NCBI GenBank assembly: GCA_000727475.1
Contig: KL647297.1
Span: 2,871,577 to 2,935,576, forward strand
Source: Sarcocystis neurona
Lineage: Eukaryota > Apicomplexa > Conoidasida > Eucoccidiorida > Sarcocystidae
Length of the DNA: 64,000 bases
Reading direction: 5' to 3'
The notes under the pieces are model-generated. The model ran no database searches and was not told where the DNA came from. It saw only the letters and a program-made list of their open reading frames with translations. Both the position numbers and the translations under genes were made by a program. Below, one piece after another: positions 46,601 through 54,507 of the stretch (its first letter is position 1; every line of letters starts with the position of its first letter).

Positions 46601-47769
46601 AACAGAAGAAAAGTGGGGTTGAGCTTACAACATAAGCAGCGGACACGTCACAGCCGGGAATGGCCGCTGCAGCGAGATCCGCGTGGAAGGGTAGAAAGGG
46701 GGAAGGCAGCAAGGTCCATAGCGTTACGTACGCTTAGCACCTGCGAGAGAACAGCAGCAGCAAAAGGGACACTCCCTGTGAAGCGCAACGTGAGACACCG
46801 CGGGTGACACGCTTGCCACCGAAAGCCACAGCACCAGAGAAGTTTTCTGCCGTTGCGGCAGCACAAGCAGCATACGACATGTGCAATGGAGCGAATAAGA
46901 ACGGATAGGAAAACTGAAACCCTGCCACGGACGCACTGCCAAGGGACGTGGTCGTATCCGTCGTTTGGTGACCGCGGGTTTCTACTGCTATCTTTCGAAC
47001 TGCTCTGTTGCAACGGTGTTTGTCGTATCCTCTCTCTGTTCTACGCGTACGTCTTGTGCTCCACCATGTGTCTAAGCAGCTGTTCCTGTTCGTTTCTGTA
47101 AAGTTTATGCTGCCGCTGCCGCCGTTTCCGCAGCTATTGTTGCTGTTTGTGCCGCCACTTTTGCAGGTCTTCCTCGGCTTGTTGCTGTGCACCGCTGACA
47201 TTGCTACTGGTGGTGCCCTGTCTCTGGGGCGCATCTCCCACTGCGTTCCCTGAATTGCAGCGCGTGGTGGTGCGGGTGCTTGCGCTGTCGCTCCTGTTGC
47301 TCGGCGTGGAGATTCTATCGTCGCTGCGCTTTTTGCTTTGTGTGCTGGGGCTCAAGCTGCAGCAACTGCTGCTAGTGCCACGCCTGCAGGAGGCGACCCT
47401 GCTTGTTGCGCATTCACCGCTACTACTGCTGGCACCTTTGCTCTTGTTGCGGCTCCTGCTATTGCATCTGCTGCTTCTCCATCGGCCGTTACTGCTGCTG
47501 CTGCTGCTATTTTGATGCTTTGAACTGTGCATCTCCTGCTGCATCAGGTACCTCCTGGCACTGCGCCTAATACGGTCCAGCAGCACCTGTTCAGAAAGCT
47601 GCTCTTGGGCTGATCTCGTTCTAGATGAATCTTGCAGCCGTGCATGTCCTCTGGAGGCTGCTGGGATGGTCCCGCTGTGGCGGGTTACTATATGCACACC
47701 GCACGTACAGAGAAGCACGGGGAAGCAGCGCAGCAGGGGATGAGGTTGTAAGGGACAAGGCGTAAGCAT
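22451..47769 (-). CDS. Giant RAP-domain protein gene with FASTK/OPR-like helical repeats
   Basis: Gene-level entry; resolved exons are listed separately. RAP proteins bind RNA in mitochondria and plastids and are expanded in apicomplexans. The C terminus, assembled from three exons, reads [17 protein letters not shown], then [20 protein letters not shown], then [19 protein letters not shown]: the RAP pattern of kIAfE, R-x2-LL-x3-G-W-x-V-x2-IPYFEW and a final helix. Upstream exons carry many 35-40-residue helical units ([50 protein letters not shown]) separated by Gln/Ala/Ser runs. Phases match at all five resolved junctions; exons 39,552 to the stop give 3,121 residues. The 5' part (42.5-47.8 kb) is only partly resolved. 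Organelle location is inferred from the family. The canonical DGP after kIAfE is absent. Confidence 0.85.
23078..23175 (-). CDS. RAP gene exon: middle of the RAP domain
   Basis: Acceptor (CTG)n-CAG, phase 0. Encodes [18 protein letters not shown], then [15 protein letters not shown]. Donor CAGGG|GTACTT, phase 2. The frame continues as Leu-rich sequence to 22,687 if unspliced, but splicing restores the RAP motif exactly. Confidence 0.85.
23176..24724 (-). other. Intron of the RAP gene
   Basis: From the GTACGT donor to a CTG-rich acceptor tract (plus-strand CAG-rich 23,180-23,320). The middle holds TA/TG microsatellites (about 23,430-23,980 and 24,440-24,500). No independent gene is seen. Confidence 0.6.
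24725..29304 (-). CDS. RAP gene main exon (about 1,527 codons)
   Basis: Acceptor CTGACTCCAG, phase 1, matching the donor at 30,451; donor GAG|GTACGT, phase 0. Repeat-free helical units are scattered between Ala/Ser/Gln runs: [14 protein letters not shown] (about 29,105-29,150), [60 protein letters not shown]. An 8-residue unit (AADAAAPA) is repeated about five times (plus-strand coordinates about 27,150-27,260). The exon ends [19 protein letters not shown], the start of the RAP domain. Confidence 0.85.
29305..30450 (-). other. Intron of the RAP gene, containing tRNA-Cys
   Basis: 1,146 bases, phase-1 intron. Carries the tRNA gene at 29,544-29,615, a short GA run at 29,411-29,423 and TA/CA-rich DNA at 30,140-30,380. 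Confidence 0.65.
29544..29615 (-). tRNA. tRNA-Cys (anticodon GCA)
   Basis: Folds as a full cloverleaf of 72 nt on the minus strand. Acceptor stem GGGTGTG/CGCGCCC (with two G-U pairs), D stem GCTC/GAGC, anticodon stem GCCGA/TCGGC with loop CTGCAGA (anticodon GCA), T stem CATGG/CCGTG with loop TTCAATT. The discriminator base is U, as expected for Cys tRNAs. There is no intron, and CCA is not encoded (the next bases are GCT). Internal promoter elements: the A box overlaps the D arm and the B box is GGTTCAATT. It lies inside, and on the same strand as, an intron of the RAP gene. Confidence 0.96.
30451..32374 (-). CDS. RAP gene exon, helical repeats
   Basis: Acceptor CTGCGACGCAG after a long pyrimidine tract, phase 0, then [16 protein letters not shown]. 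Further helical units: [16 protein letters not shown], and [20 protein letters not shown] followed by [12 protein letters not shown], and [16 protein letters not shown]. Gln-rich spacers lie between them. Near the end the frame is repeat-free ([20 protein letters not shown]). Donor GAAG|GTAAAT, phase 1. Confidence 0.8.
33000..33105. repeat. 13-bp tandem repeat, about 8 copies
   Basis: The unit GGCATCAGCAGCA, alternating with GGCATGAGCAGCA and once GGCATAAGCAGCA, runs head to tail into a pure CAG tract. Since 13 is not a multiple of 3, each strand cycles through all frames every 39 bases. Confidence 0.85.
33100..33650 (-). other. Possible RAP gene exon, frame unresolved
   Basis: Coding-like segments occur in two frames: [20 protein letters not shown] and [18 protein letters not shown] in one, [20 protein letters not shown] in another. 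Plausible phase-0 acceptors exist before both, but no donor/acceptor set made a clean exon. The flanking exons (34,657 donor and 32,374 acceptor) are both phase 0, so this piece may be skipped or included. Confidence 0.35.
33454..33491. repeat. Perfect 19-bp tandem duplication
   Basis: The GC-rich unit CACCGGCCGGCGCGTGAAA occurs twice in direct succession. Confidence 0.8.
34657..35865 (-). CDS. RAP gene exon, clear helical repeats
   Basis: Acceptor GCATTGTTTTCTGTAG (minus strand), phase 0, then [20 protein letters not shown]. It includes three of the clearest FASTK/OPR-like units: [34 protein letters not shown] and [17 protein letters not shown]. Gln-rich tail. Donor CTCAG|GTAACG, phase 0. 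Confidence 0.85.
35866..38158 (-). other. Intron of the RAP gene
   Basis: TA/TG microsatellites (35,970-36,380; 37,360-37,475; 37,600-37,665; 37,840-38,035), a 55-bp tandem duplication at 36,797 and a long C/T-rich plus-strand tract at about 36,900-37,350 and 37,490-37,595. No gene is seen. Confidence 0.65.
36797..36899. repeat. 55-bp tandem duplication
   Basis: The segment starting GCTCACGCGTTGCTGCGCCG is repeated at 36,797 and 36,852 with near-perfect identity up to the CACCTCCCC end. Confidence 0.85.
38159..39552 (-). CDS. RAP gene exon, helical repeats and poly-Gln
   Basis: Acceptor CTTGCGCCTAG, phase 1, matching the donor at 42,265. Helical stretches include [40 protein letters not shown] and [21 protein letters not shown] long Ala/Gln section follows. 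It ends [20 protein letters not shown] and then [10 protein letters not shown], donor CAT|GTATGC, phase 0. Confidence 0.75.
39553..42264 (-). other. Intron of the RAP gene with a minisatellite
   Basis: Contains the degenerate minisatellite at 39,655-40,410, then less repetitive DNA (40,440-42,180) with several GCATGC motifs (about 41,284, 41,777, 41,806, 41,878) and CA/TA runs. No coding segment was convincing. Confidence 0.55.
39655..40410. repeat. Degenerate minisatellite, about 10 units of 68-113 bp
   Basis: Each unit has a GTGAGGACGCTA-like core (near 39,660, 39,738, 39,828, 39,896, 39,975, 40,044, 40,157, 40,253, 40,327 and 40,397). A TATAATATATAAATAT spacer follows, then a GTGAGTACTCT-like second core and a TA/CT run of variable length. 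Confidence 0.8.
42265..42543 (-). CDS. RAP gene exon (5' boundary approximate)
   Basis: Encodes [20 protein letters not shown], then a charged spacer and [20 protein letters not shown] followed by TAGLMKPK. Donor AAAA|GTACGT, phase 1, fits the next exon. The acceptor at about 42,544 (GCTGCTGCAG) is one of several choices. Further upstream, another frame (to about 42,780) holds a convincing helical unit ([16 protein letters not shown]), so either a second exon or an indel in the CTG tract separates them. Confidence 0.6.
42544..46531 (-). other. 5' part of the RAP gene, exons unresolved
   Basis: Coding-like material lies at 42,560-43,200 (helical, several frames) and 44,600-46,440. In the latter, one frame is open for about 1.8 kb and begins [20 protein letters not shown] (ATG at 46,431), Arg-rich like an organelle presequence. 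Another frame ends [20 protein letters not shown] before a GTGAGA donor near 45,619. TA-rich intron-like DNA fills about 43,730-44,570 and 41,940-42,200. The CAG tracts prevent frame choice by eye. Confidence 0.45.
46532..46596 (-). CDS. Candidate RAP gene exon 3
   Basis: Acceptor TTCTTCTGTTGCAG, phase 0; 65 bases encode [20 protein letters not shown] plus V-R; donor GTGAG|GTGATT, phase 2. Supported only by splice-site quality and phase agreement with the preceding exon. Confidence 0.3.
46741..46846 (-). CDS. Candidate RAP gene exon 2
   Basis: Acceptor CCGCAACGGCAG, phase 2; encodes [20 protein letters not shown] then [15 protein letters not shown]; donor CGCAG|GTGCTAAG, phase 0. The phase fits the donor at 47,051. 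Confidence 0.38.
47051..47769 (-). CDS. Candidate first exon of the RAP gene, with an in-frame TAG
   Basis: An ATG at 47,769 opens [20 protein letters not shown], a Cys/Leu-rich, Arg-poor leader of possible targeting type. Next come [20 protein letters not shown], Ser/Arg-rich repeats, and [14 protein letters not shown], then TAG at 47,134-47,136. The same frame continues without a break in style: [28 protein letters not shown], to the donor AC|GTACGC (phase 2). The TAG sits in a Gln run and differs from CAG by one base. It could be an assembly error, a real nonsense allele, or the true stop of a separate small gene. The first exon sits at the edge of the repeat-poor segment. Confidence 0.42.
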
Positions 47770-50660
47770 AGCAGTGAGGTCGGAGAGAAGTCGAAGATAC
47801 AGAAAATTGCTGTGGTAAGGAGTAGCACCGGAGTGAAGAGGTTGTATTGAGGCAGAAAATCGTAAATCCCACCGGCTGGCTGCCTGGCCGGTGCACCACG
47901 TGCCCTGACACTGCGAGCCATGCCACGTCTTCAGACGCCGGGCACATTCTCGCTACGCAAGTTCTAATTTTTCGAGTTTTTGGAGACTCAAAGAACATAC
48001 GTATGAACTTAAGATACTATCGTGTGTCCTGACTCCACATGTGCGGTAGGGGTTTACAGACAGAAGAGGGCTAAGCATGGGAGATAGTCTCCCGTTCTTG
48101 CACACCGCATGCAGTGCCGGGGCTGGTTTCGGCACACATGCATGGGGGAAGACGCTAGCAGCTCGGTGCTGTAAGAATGCAGTAGCAGCTTCTGCGTGAC
48201 CAGCAGGAGCGCGCCAGCAACATCGACGGCGCTGCAGATTCAGCAGCAGTAGATGTCTTGATCCGGGAGTAGCGCTGGCGTTAGCAGCAGGGAGCACGGC
48301 GCAAAGAGGAGAGCAGGCGGCAACTGCAATATTTCACACCGTGAACAACAGCGGTGAGTGTGTCTGCGTCAGCACGTGTCCAACGATCAAGGTTACAATA
48401 ATATTTGTCGGAATCGGAGATATCAGCGCCTGATACAAGCATTTTGGACTTGCAGATATATCGGCCCCCGCAGCACTACCAGCGGCAGCAGCAGGCACGG
48501 CAGGGGGCCAGCGGGGGTGACACAGTGACGTGTCTTCATCTCTGTACATGCAAAACCCGGGTAGTGAAGGGCGGCGGGAAACGCTCCGCAGCAGTGCGTG
48601 GACATGTTTTCACCGCAGCGAGTGCACACTCGCCTTAACAGAACGCGGGCGACTTTTTCTTGGAATCTTGGTTACACGTGCCAACTGTAGTCGAGATACA
48701 CATGCCGTCTGAGGCGAGGAACAGTGACGCAGATGTGTGTAGGAGGGAGGACGTACGCCACGTGGATCTGGAAAATAGGTCGAAGCCTTTGCTTCACTCA
48801 ATACACCTGGTGACTCTGCTGTAGCTGTGAAGTCACCCAGGAGAAACGTGCTCCTGCACTGCCTGTTCTGGAGAGAAGGCAATCCCAGCAAATCGAAAAC
48901 GCTGCGGTCGAAGATGGCGGAGGAGCGGTTCACCGCAGAGGGAGACAAATGAAAACTATTCGCACGGCTATAGATTGACCAGTGCTGCAACGACCACATC
49001 TAAGGGCGCGGCAGGAAGCAGCACCCCTGTTGCTCATAGCGGCGAGGTACCTCCTACTACTGGCTGTTGAGTAAGGGGAATCCTGCAACCGGCATGCAGC
49101 CGTTTTCCACTTTATACTGTGTAACAGTTTGTATAAGGAGAGGCCTCCTCACCCACCGTTGTCCAGTAGCGCAGGGACAAGGGATTCCGGCTGCAGAGTG
49201 TATAACACAACTGTGCACCTGCCCTTGGTAGCAGACCTATGAATGGCATTACTCTACGCGCATCTACACGGACCTCTGCGTCACGGGTCGTGAGAGAGGC
49301 AGAAATGACCCGCATGCACAGCTGCTTCGTCACACTGAATAGTATACAGCTAGTTACCAACGTACACACATGCGCAAGTGCAGATCTACGTAACTGTAAC
49401 AGTGTGCCCACTCATAGGTATGTACCTGCCTTTTGTTGTAACCTTGCGGAGGAAAATATATTTTGCTTGATGGCGTAGAAAGGCAAAATCTAGGGTTCAG
49501 TTTTAAGACGACTGCGGAGAAAGGCGACAGAGTTTCGCAGTGAGAGGACCAGGAGATGAACCCACACAGATCACGACACAGTACGGCATAGTGCCCGAGC
49601 TCAAACTTCTCCCGCGTGTCCCCTTTCTTCTAAGGAGTAATCTCTGTAGGGTTCTCCCGTGCCCAAATGAGGCCGAAACTCTTGGGTCCTCTAAATTCCC
49701 GTACCACTACCTCAAACTCCAAAATGGCTACTCTCCCCACCTTCCACTTTTCCGGAGCCGAACGGAAGAAGCAAAGCTTAGATACAAGCTCTCCGAGTTG
49801 TTGGTGGCCATACTTGATCCTCTGAATTAACAGTAACAATTCAAGTACACTCTAAGAACAACACGTAGCGTCGCAGTAGTAGTACCATTAGTAGCCGTCG
49901 TTATCGTACTCGTGACGAAGGCTTGAGACGTCGGCAAGCTCCCAGTGCTTCTTGCGCCTGCAAAGGACGATTTCTTTTGCGCAGCACCCCTGATTTCTCA
50001 CGCGTTACTAAACCCGGTCTCCTTCCTCCTCAATAGTAGCCACTACATAGGAGTCTTAGTTATTAGTGGTTAAAAAAGCAGTTACTGGTGGGCGGGATAC
50101 CCCGGAGGTTTCAAACGCGTCTAATCTGGTGTACCACCATCAGCTGTTTCTGCACCCGGTTCTTTGCAACAGCTTCCCTGCATCTGCTTCCTTCTCCTGG
50201 TCCTCCCCTCCTCAACGCCCCTTCCATGCATTCCATATCTGCACCGCCTCGGCTCTGACGGTTCACACGGCGGCAATCGGCAACCCACACATCCAAAATA
50301 TGGTGACATCTGACATGACGATCCCGCCCTCAGTGAAAAACGAGTAGGCCCCAGAGCTAGCATCCAATAAATATGCTTCATTCGGAACCATGACGAATGA
50401 ACATTTCCAGGATGTCTACCCTCATGAAAAAGTTCATACCTGAAAGCATAGCATCCGGTGCACGTGCACATTTCACGAGAATTAGAAATACATGGGAGGA
50501 TGACAGTCCACCCACGGAGATTGTTGACGCCAACTCGAGGAACACATCGAGGATGCCCACACCTGCTCGAATGCAGGACTACGTTAGCACGAGCGTGTCA
50601 CAGGCAAGTACATCCAGGACCTTGTCAGTTCTGGCGCTTCCTCTCCAGTGGAAACGTGCT
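47770..50660. other. Repeat-poor region between the RAP gene and the secreted-protein gene
   Basis: CAG and TA repeats nearly vanish here. It should contain the RAP promoter side and the 3' UTR of the gene ending at 50,661. Short open frames on the minus strand (48,334-48,549; 48,610-48,999; 49,630-49,839; 50,121-50,471) show no family match or splice support. Nothing firm is seen. Confidence 0.4.
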
Positions 50661-50951
50661 TCAGTGGTCAGATTCCTCCCCCAAGCTTTGTTTCACTTTG
50701 CTGCTGCGGTGAAGCGTAGAAGCCTGAGGAACAGGGACTGGAGAAAGCACGGTCTCAGGAGACGGGAGAACCTCTATTGGGGAGATTGCAGGCACTGTGT
50801 ACGAGTAAGGGGGGTAGGATGCCACGTAGCGCCAGGGACCATAACTAGTGTAGACGGTGGGATAAGACACTTCCACGATGCGCTGCGTAGAGCCATCGCT
50901 CGGGTAATAATAGTAGGAAGAGCGTCGGCGACCAAAGACCTCAGGAATTTT
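50661..50951 (-). CDS. Secreted protein exon 4 (Tyr-rich tail, stop)
   Basis: Acceptor CTCCTGCGTTTCCTTCAG, then KIPEVFGRRRSSYYYYPSDG, eleven tyrosines within about 45 residues, ending LGEESDH and TGA. Confidence 0.75.
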   Translation of the reverse strand, partial: KIPEVFGRRRSSYYYYPSDGSTQRIVEVSYPTVYTSYGPWRYVASYPPYSYTVPAISPIEVLPSPETVLSPVPVPQASTLHRSSKVKQSLGEESDH

Positions 50952-53900
50952 CTGAAGGAAACGCAGGAGGAAAGAGACTTTTGTGGGCTGCTGGGACAGC
51001 AGTAATGCGAGTACAGGATTTAAACCCAGCAGCGAAACCCACCGGAAAATACACACCGTGGAATTAACTTCCAAGAACTAGATTCCCCCCTTGGAAACCA
51101 GCTCTGCTTCAGGATCACAGAGCAACGGCAATGCCCGCTATATCTGGGTGACCAACCGGGGTGGGATTAGAAAGTTGCGTGCACATCATTGTGAGAAAGG
51201 ACACGTACGTATACAAGGCCGTAGAGTTGAGTATCGCAAGTGGATTCCCTGCTACTGCACTAATGCACATGGGGAAGTTTTAGCTGCTTGGGAAGTGCTG
51301 TCCTCTTACTGCATCGACACCTGCCTGTCATTGGGAGACTACGCGTATTTCCGTCGTACCCAGTACCCATAGTTTCTGCGGTCTGCAGAGAACTCGAAAT
51401 CAGCGTTAACCCTGCTGTACACTCCCGTCTCTAGTGGCCGTTAGACGAGGTTCATCGTGAGACTTCTCCATGCTCTACGACCACACTTCACCCTTCCATA
51501 CTGCAGAGCGTTCGAAATTTCACACTGCAGAGCGTTCGTAAGACCGCTTCCGCGTAAGGTAAGCGCACTAACTGTTCGGCGCAGAAATTCAGATGCCTGT
51601 ATATATTTAACACATCTTCATTCGTCCATCAGCGTTGATGCATCTGGGTTCGTGCTGCTACACGCGCACCTTAAACTCATTCGTTTCCGCCCAAGTACAT
51701 TTCGTGTATTCTGCTCGAAACACGCAGCCATCCGAATTCTTCTTTCCACTCCCCCACAGAGAGATACCACTTCCCCGTCCCAACGTCCTGGCTCTGTACA
51801 GTCGCTGTCATACTAGAGTGAACCAGAGTGCGGCATTAAAAGTCAACCACTTACCTCCTTGGGTCCTGGTGACTCGGCTTTTGTCCATGGCATTCCCATT
51901 TCGATCGCTGGAGCAGAAACAGGTGGGCCGACGGGCATCTTCCATTCACTCGCGGGTACTCCTTCCCGCGGGGGATGCATTGGGACCGGCATTCTCTCTG
52001 CTTCGTGAACTGGGACAGGCATGGAAGGAGGCATTCCCCAGCTGGGTGCAGGTGCTGAGCTAGAAGGCATTCCCATCTGCTCTCTCTCTCGCGAGTAGGG
52101 AGCTTGACGAACTGGCGAAGGACTATACGATGACGCTGACATCGGAGAGCAGTCGACCACTGGAGTGGAAGACATAGGATGAACGTCTACCTTGCAGACA
52201 GTGGCGGCAGGCTTGTGGTAAACACCGTCCTCCTCGTACTGACGCGCTACACAGTCTGTTCCGTAGACACATGGTACTTGCTGCAGAATCGACAAGAAAG
52301 GGACAAAGGCACCAATAACAGCTGTAGCGCCAACAATGGGAAAGGGGGACTCTAAACATGCTATGAACGAAAACGTCAGCGACGCGGCGAACAGAAACTC
52401 ACTGCAACAGCTCGTCGGCTGCTTGCTGTAAAGCGAATAACGGTGCAATTATGCAAGTCTAGCGATCCATCGTATCGAAGACGATGGCTGGTAGCCGCTG
52501 TGTCTGCGTGTGTAGCTTTTTAAAGAGGAAGCATGAAGAGGCCCTTCGCTCTAGTATGAACACTCAAGGACAGCATCTCATGTGAAGGCCATATTACCGT
52601 GCTTCATTTTGAAGCACGCGGTACGACACCTTGACAATGGACACTTCCCACTTGGTGACCGGCCAGTCCCTCAAGTCTTCCCGCTACTGATAGAAGTCGT
52701 TCCATTTCGTTTTCGTCTTTTCCCTTCCTCACCATGTGGTACCGAGGAGCTTGGTCCTTAGCACTCTTTGCGTAAGGGGCGGCAACCATATTTTGCCTGT
52801 TGTCGGTGTACCGCTGCATAAAGCCAGACCAGACTTTTTCGACTGTTTCGTGCGGCACAGCAGTGTCAGCTGGAGCGGCAGCCGAAGTGACTTTCTTCAT
52901 GCCATCGCAGTCGCGGCAAATAGACGGGGTCTTGCAAGGGGGCGCTTCGCACACCTGGTGGGAAACGGACAAATTGCTGGGGAAAAATACCATGACTATC
53001 AGGTATACAGATGTATACACACCCGTAGGCCCAGAGGTGGATATTTACCTAGTTAAGATTGATACGTGGACTCCTCCCGTAATAAGGTAGGATGCAATGG
53101 GATTAGCAGCATATTCAGTTGCACATGGAGACTACTCGTGGGGAGCGACAGGCAAGTACCTGTGCAGAAAGTGACCTGGAAAATGAACACACGATTGGAT
53201 GTCCGCTCCCTCTAACGCATAGGCAGATACTGAGCGTGAGTGGCAAAGTGAATAAAGGGGATATTACAGCCAGCAGAATCGACGGGCCCAACGCCGACAC
53301 GTGGCAGAAAGCTGGGCACGGAATACGTGCCCAAGGCGAATTTATAAAGGGAGCAAATAAACCTCGAGGTACACTGCAGGCGCTGAGCGCCAGATGTGTA
53401 CCGTATCTTCCTGAACGTGTAGGATTGATCCTCTGAAGACGTTTTACCGTCTTTCAATGGCGGACGCCCCTCGTCCCTCAGTTTCACTCGTCCGCCAGCC
53501 CGAGACGCGTGCACCGCGTTGGATGCGGGACGCAAGCCAGTACGTACTTACGTGAATACACGTTTACAAAAGGTTACTGTTTGACAACCTTTCGTCAGTT
53601 TACGTTTAGTGACGTCTCTTTTCCAAGGCATGTTCAACGCGAAGGAACGTACCTGTTGAGGCATAAAGCAGGGCACTCCACCACAGTCTGAATGTTCGTG
53701 AGCCTTTTCTTCGGTCTTCATTTTCATGTAGGTTTCGTAAGACTCGATGTCGTCGCGCATCTGAGGAACTTTCACGTATTGCATCTTCTGCATGGTGAAC
53801 GCTGGTTTAATCTCCATGGGAGGGGACATGGACTCAACCATGACGCTTGTCGGTTGCTCTTCCATCTCCACGCCTTGCATGAGCACATAAGTCTTGGCCG

Positions 53901-54507
53901 GGGGTTCTACGGCTTTTACCATGTCCATCTTGTCGGTCTTCCGCTGCACCTTCATCGGGCTGCGAACTTTCGGTATAGTCGTCTTCAGGTAGGTCTTTGG
54001 GTAGTAGGTTTCTTCCTCGTCAACCACAACAGGCTTCATTTCCGACTGGTACATATCTTCTGGAGTGACGGCATACATTTTGCCGTCGTCCTCCTTGTAT
54101 ACAATCGTTTCTCTCGGTGCCATCATTTGAGAGTATGGCATCGTTTTACGCCTTTGCTTCTCGGGCAACATAATCACACGGGCCTGGCTTGGGACTTCTT
54201 TTTCCTTTTGCGGTACCACAGATACAGCAGGCATATAAGACTTTGGAGCTTCATCTTGCATTTCAGGAGGATACGTAGGGACGACCATTCCTTCCTTTTC
54301 TCTGCTCTTTGCTTCCTTTACAGGCATTGAAGGGCTTCTGTCGGATTTCTCCTCCCCCCGTGCAGGACCTGGCACCGCTGCGCCTCGGGGTACAGCCACC
54401 CGCGTAGGGGCGGCGGCGGAAGCCGTGGACAAGAATGAAGGCGAGCAGACTACTACACATACAGCGAGATATAGAAACAAGTAACAGTACGTCTTGGAAC
54501 TCTCCAT
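50661..54507 (-). CDS. Secreted Met/Pro-rich protein with a Tyr-rich C terminus (four exons, 597 aa)
   Basis: Exons 54,507-53,653, 52,954-52,733, 52,280-51,855 and 50,951-50,661; all three introns are phase 0 with good GT-AG sites. The start MESSKTYCYLFLYLAVCVVV is a clear signal peptide (likely cut near STASA/AAP). Residues about 40-275 are rich in Met, Pro, Lys, Glu and Val (MVVPTYPPEMQDEAPKSYMP; MKMKTEEKAHEH). A Cys array spans exons 1-3: CGGVPC, CEAPPC, CRDC, PCVYGTDC, VCKVD, VVDC. Exon 3 is Pro/Met-rich (MPVPVHEAERMPVPMHPP). The tail is Tyr-rich (RRRSSYYYYPSDGST; SYPTVYTSYGPWRYVASYPP). No family was recognised. Tyr-rich secreted proteins of coccidia include oocyst-wall precursors that are cross-linked through tyrosine, which makes a wall role one idea; dense-granule or vacuole proteins are alternatives. 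Confidence 0.78.
50952..51854 (-). other. Intron 3 of the secreted-protein gene, with an opposite-strand open frame
   Basis: 903 bases. On the plus strand, 51,091-51,372 is open for 93 codons without an ATG (it begins after a TAG at 51,078). It encodes a Cys/His-bearing stretch (KLRAHHCEKGHVRIQGRRVE; KWIPCYCTNAHGEVLAAWEV). No splice partner was identified. Confidence 0.4.
51855..52280 (-). CDS. Secreted protein exon 3
   Basis: Acceptor CTTTCTTGTCGATTCTGCAG, then QVPCVYGTDCVARQYEEDGV; Ser/Pro/Met-rich end; donor GGAG|GTAAGT. 142 codons, phase 0 at both ends. Confidence 0.78.
52281..52732 (-). other. Intron 2 of the secreted-protein gene
   Basis: 452 bases, no repeats, no other feature seen. 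Confidence 0.65.
52733..52954 (-). CDS. Secreted protein exon 2
   Basis: Acceptor CCGTTTCCCACCAG, then VCEAPPCKTPSICRDCDGMK and a charged helix (ETVEKVWSGFMQRYTDNRQN), ending YHM with donor ATG|GTGAGG. 74 codons, phase 0 at both ends. Confidence 0.72.
52955..53652 (-). other. Intron 1 of the secreted-protein gene
   Basis: 698 bases. A plus-strand ATG-to-stop frame of 105 codons (53,119-53,436) lies inside it without family match; I treat it as chance. Confidence 0.6.
53653..54507 (-). CDS. Secreted protein exon 1 (signal peptide)
   Basis: 285 codons from the ATG at 54,507 to the donor CAACAG|GTACGT. The frame is open further upstream to 54,663, but the ATG at 54,507 is the one that puts a signal peptide at the N terminus. 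Confidence 0.8.

Noticed and set aside
53119..53436. Plus-strand 105-codon frame in intron 1 of the secreted gene
   Set aside because: It has an ATG and no repeats, but no splice sites, homologue or composition signal beyond chance for this length.
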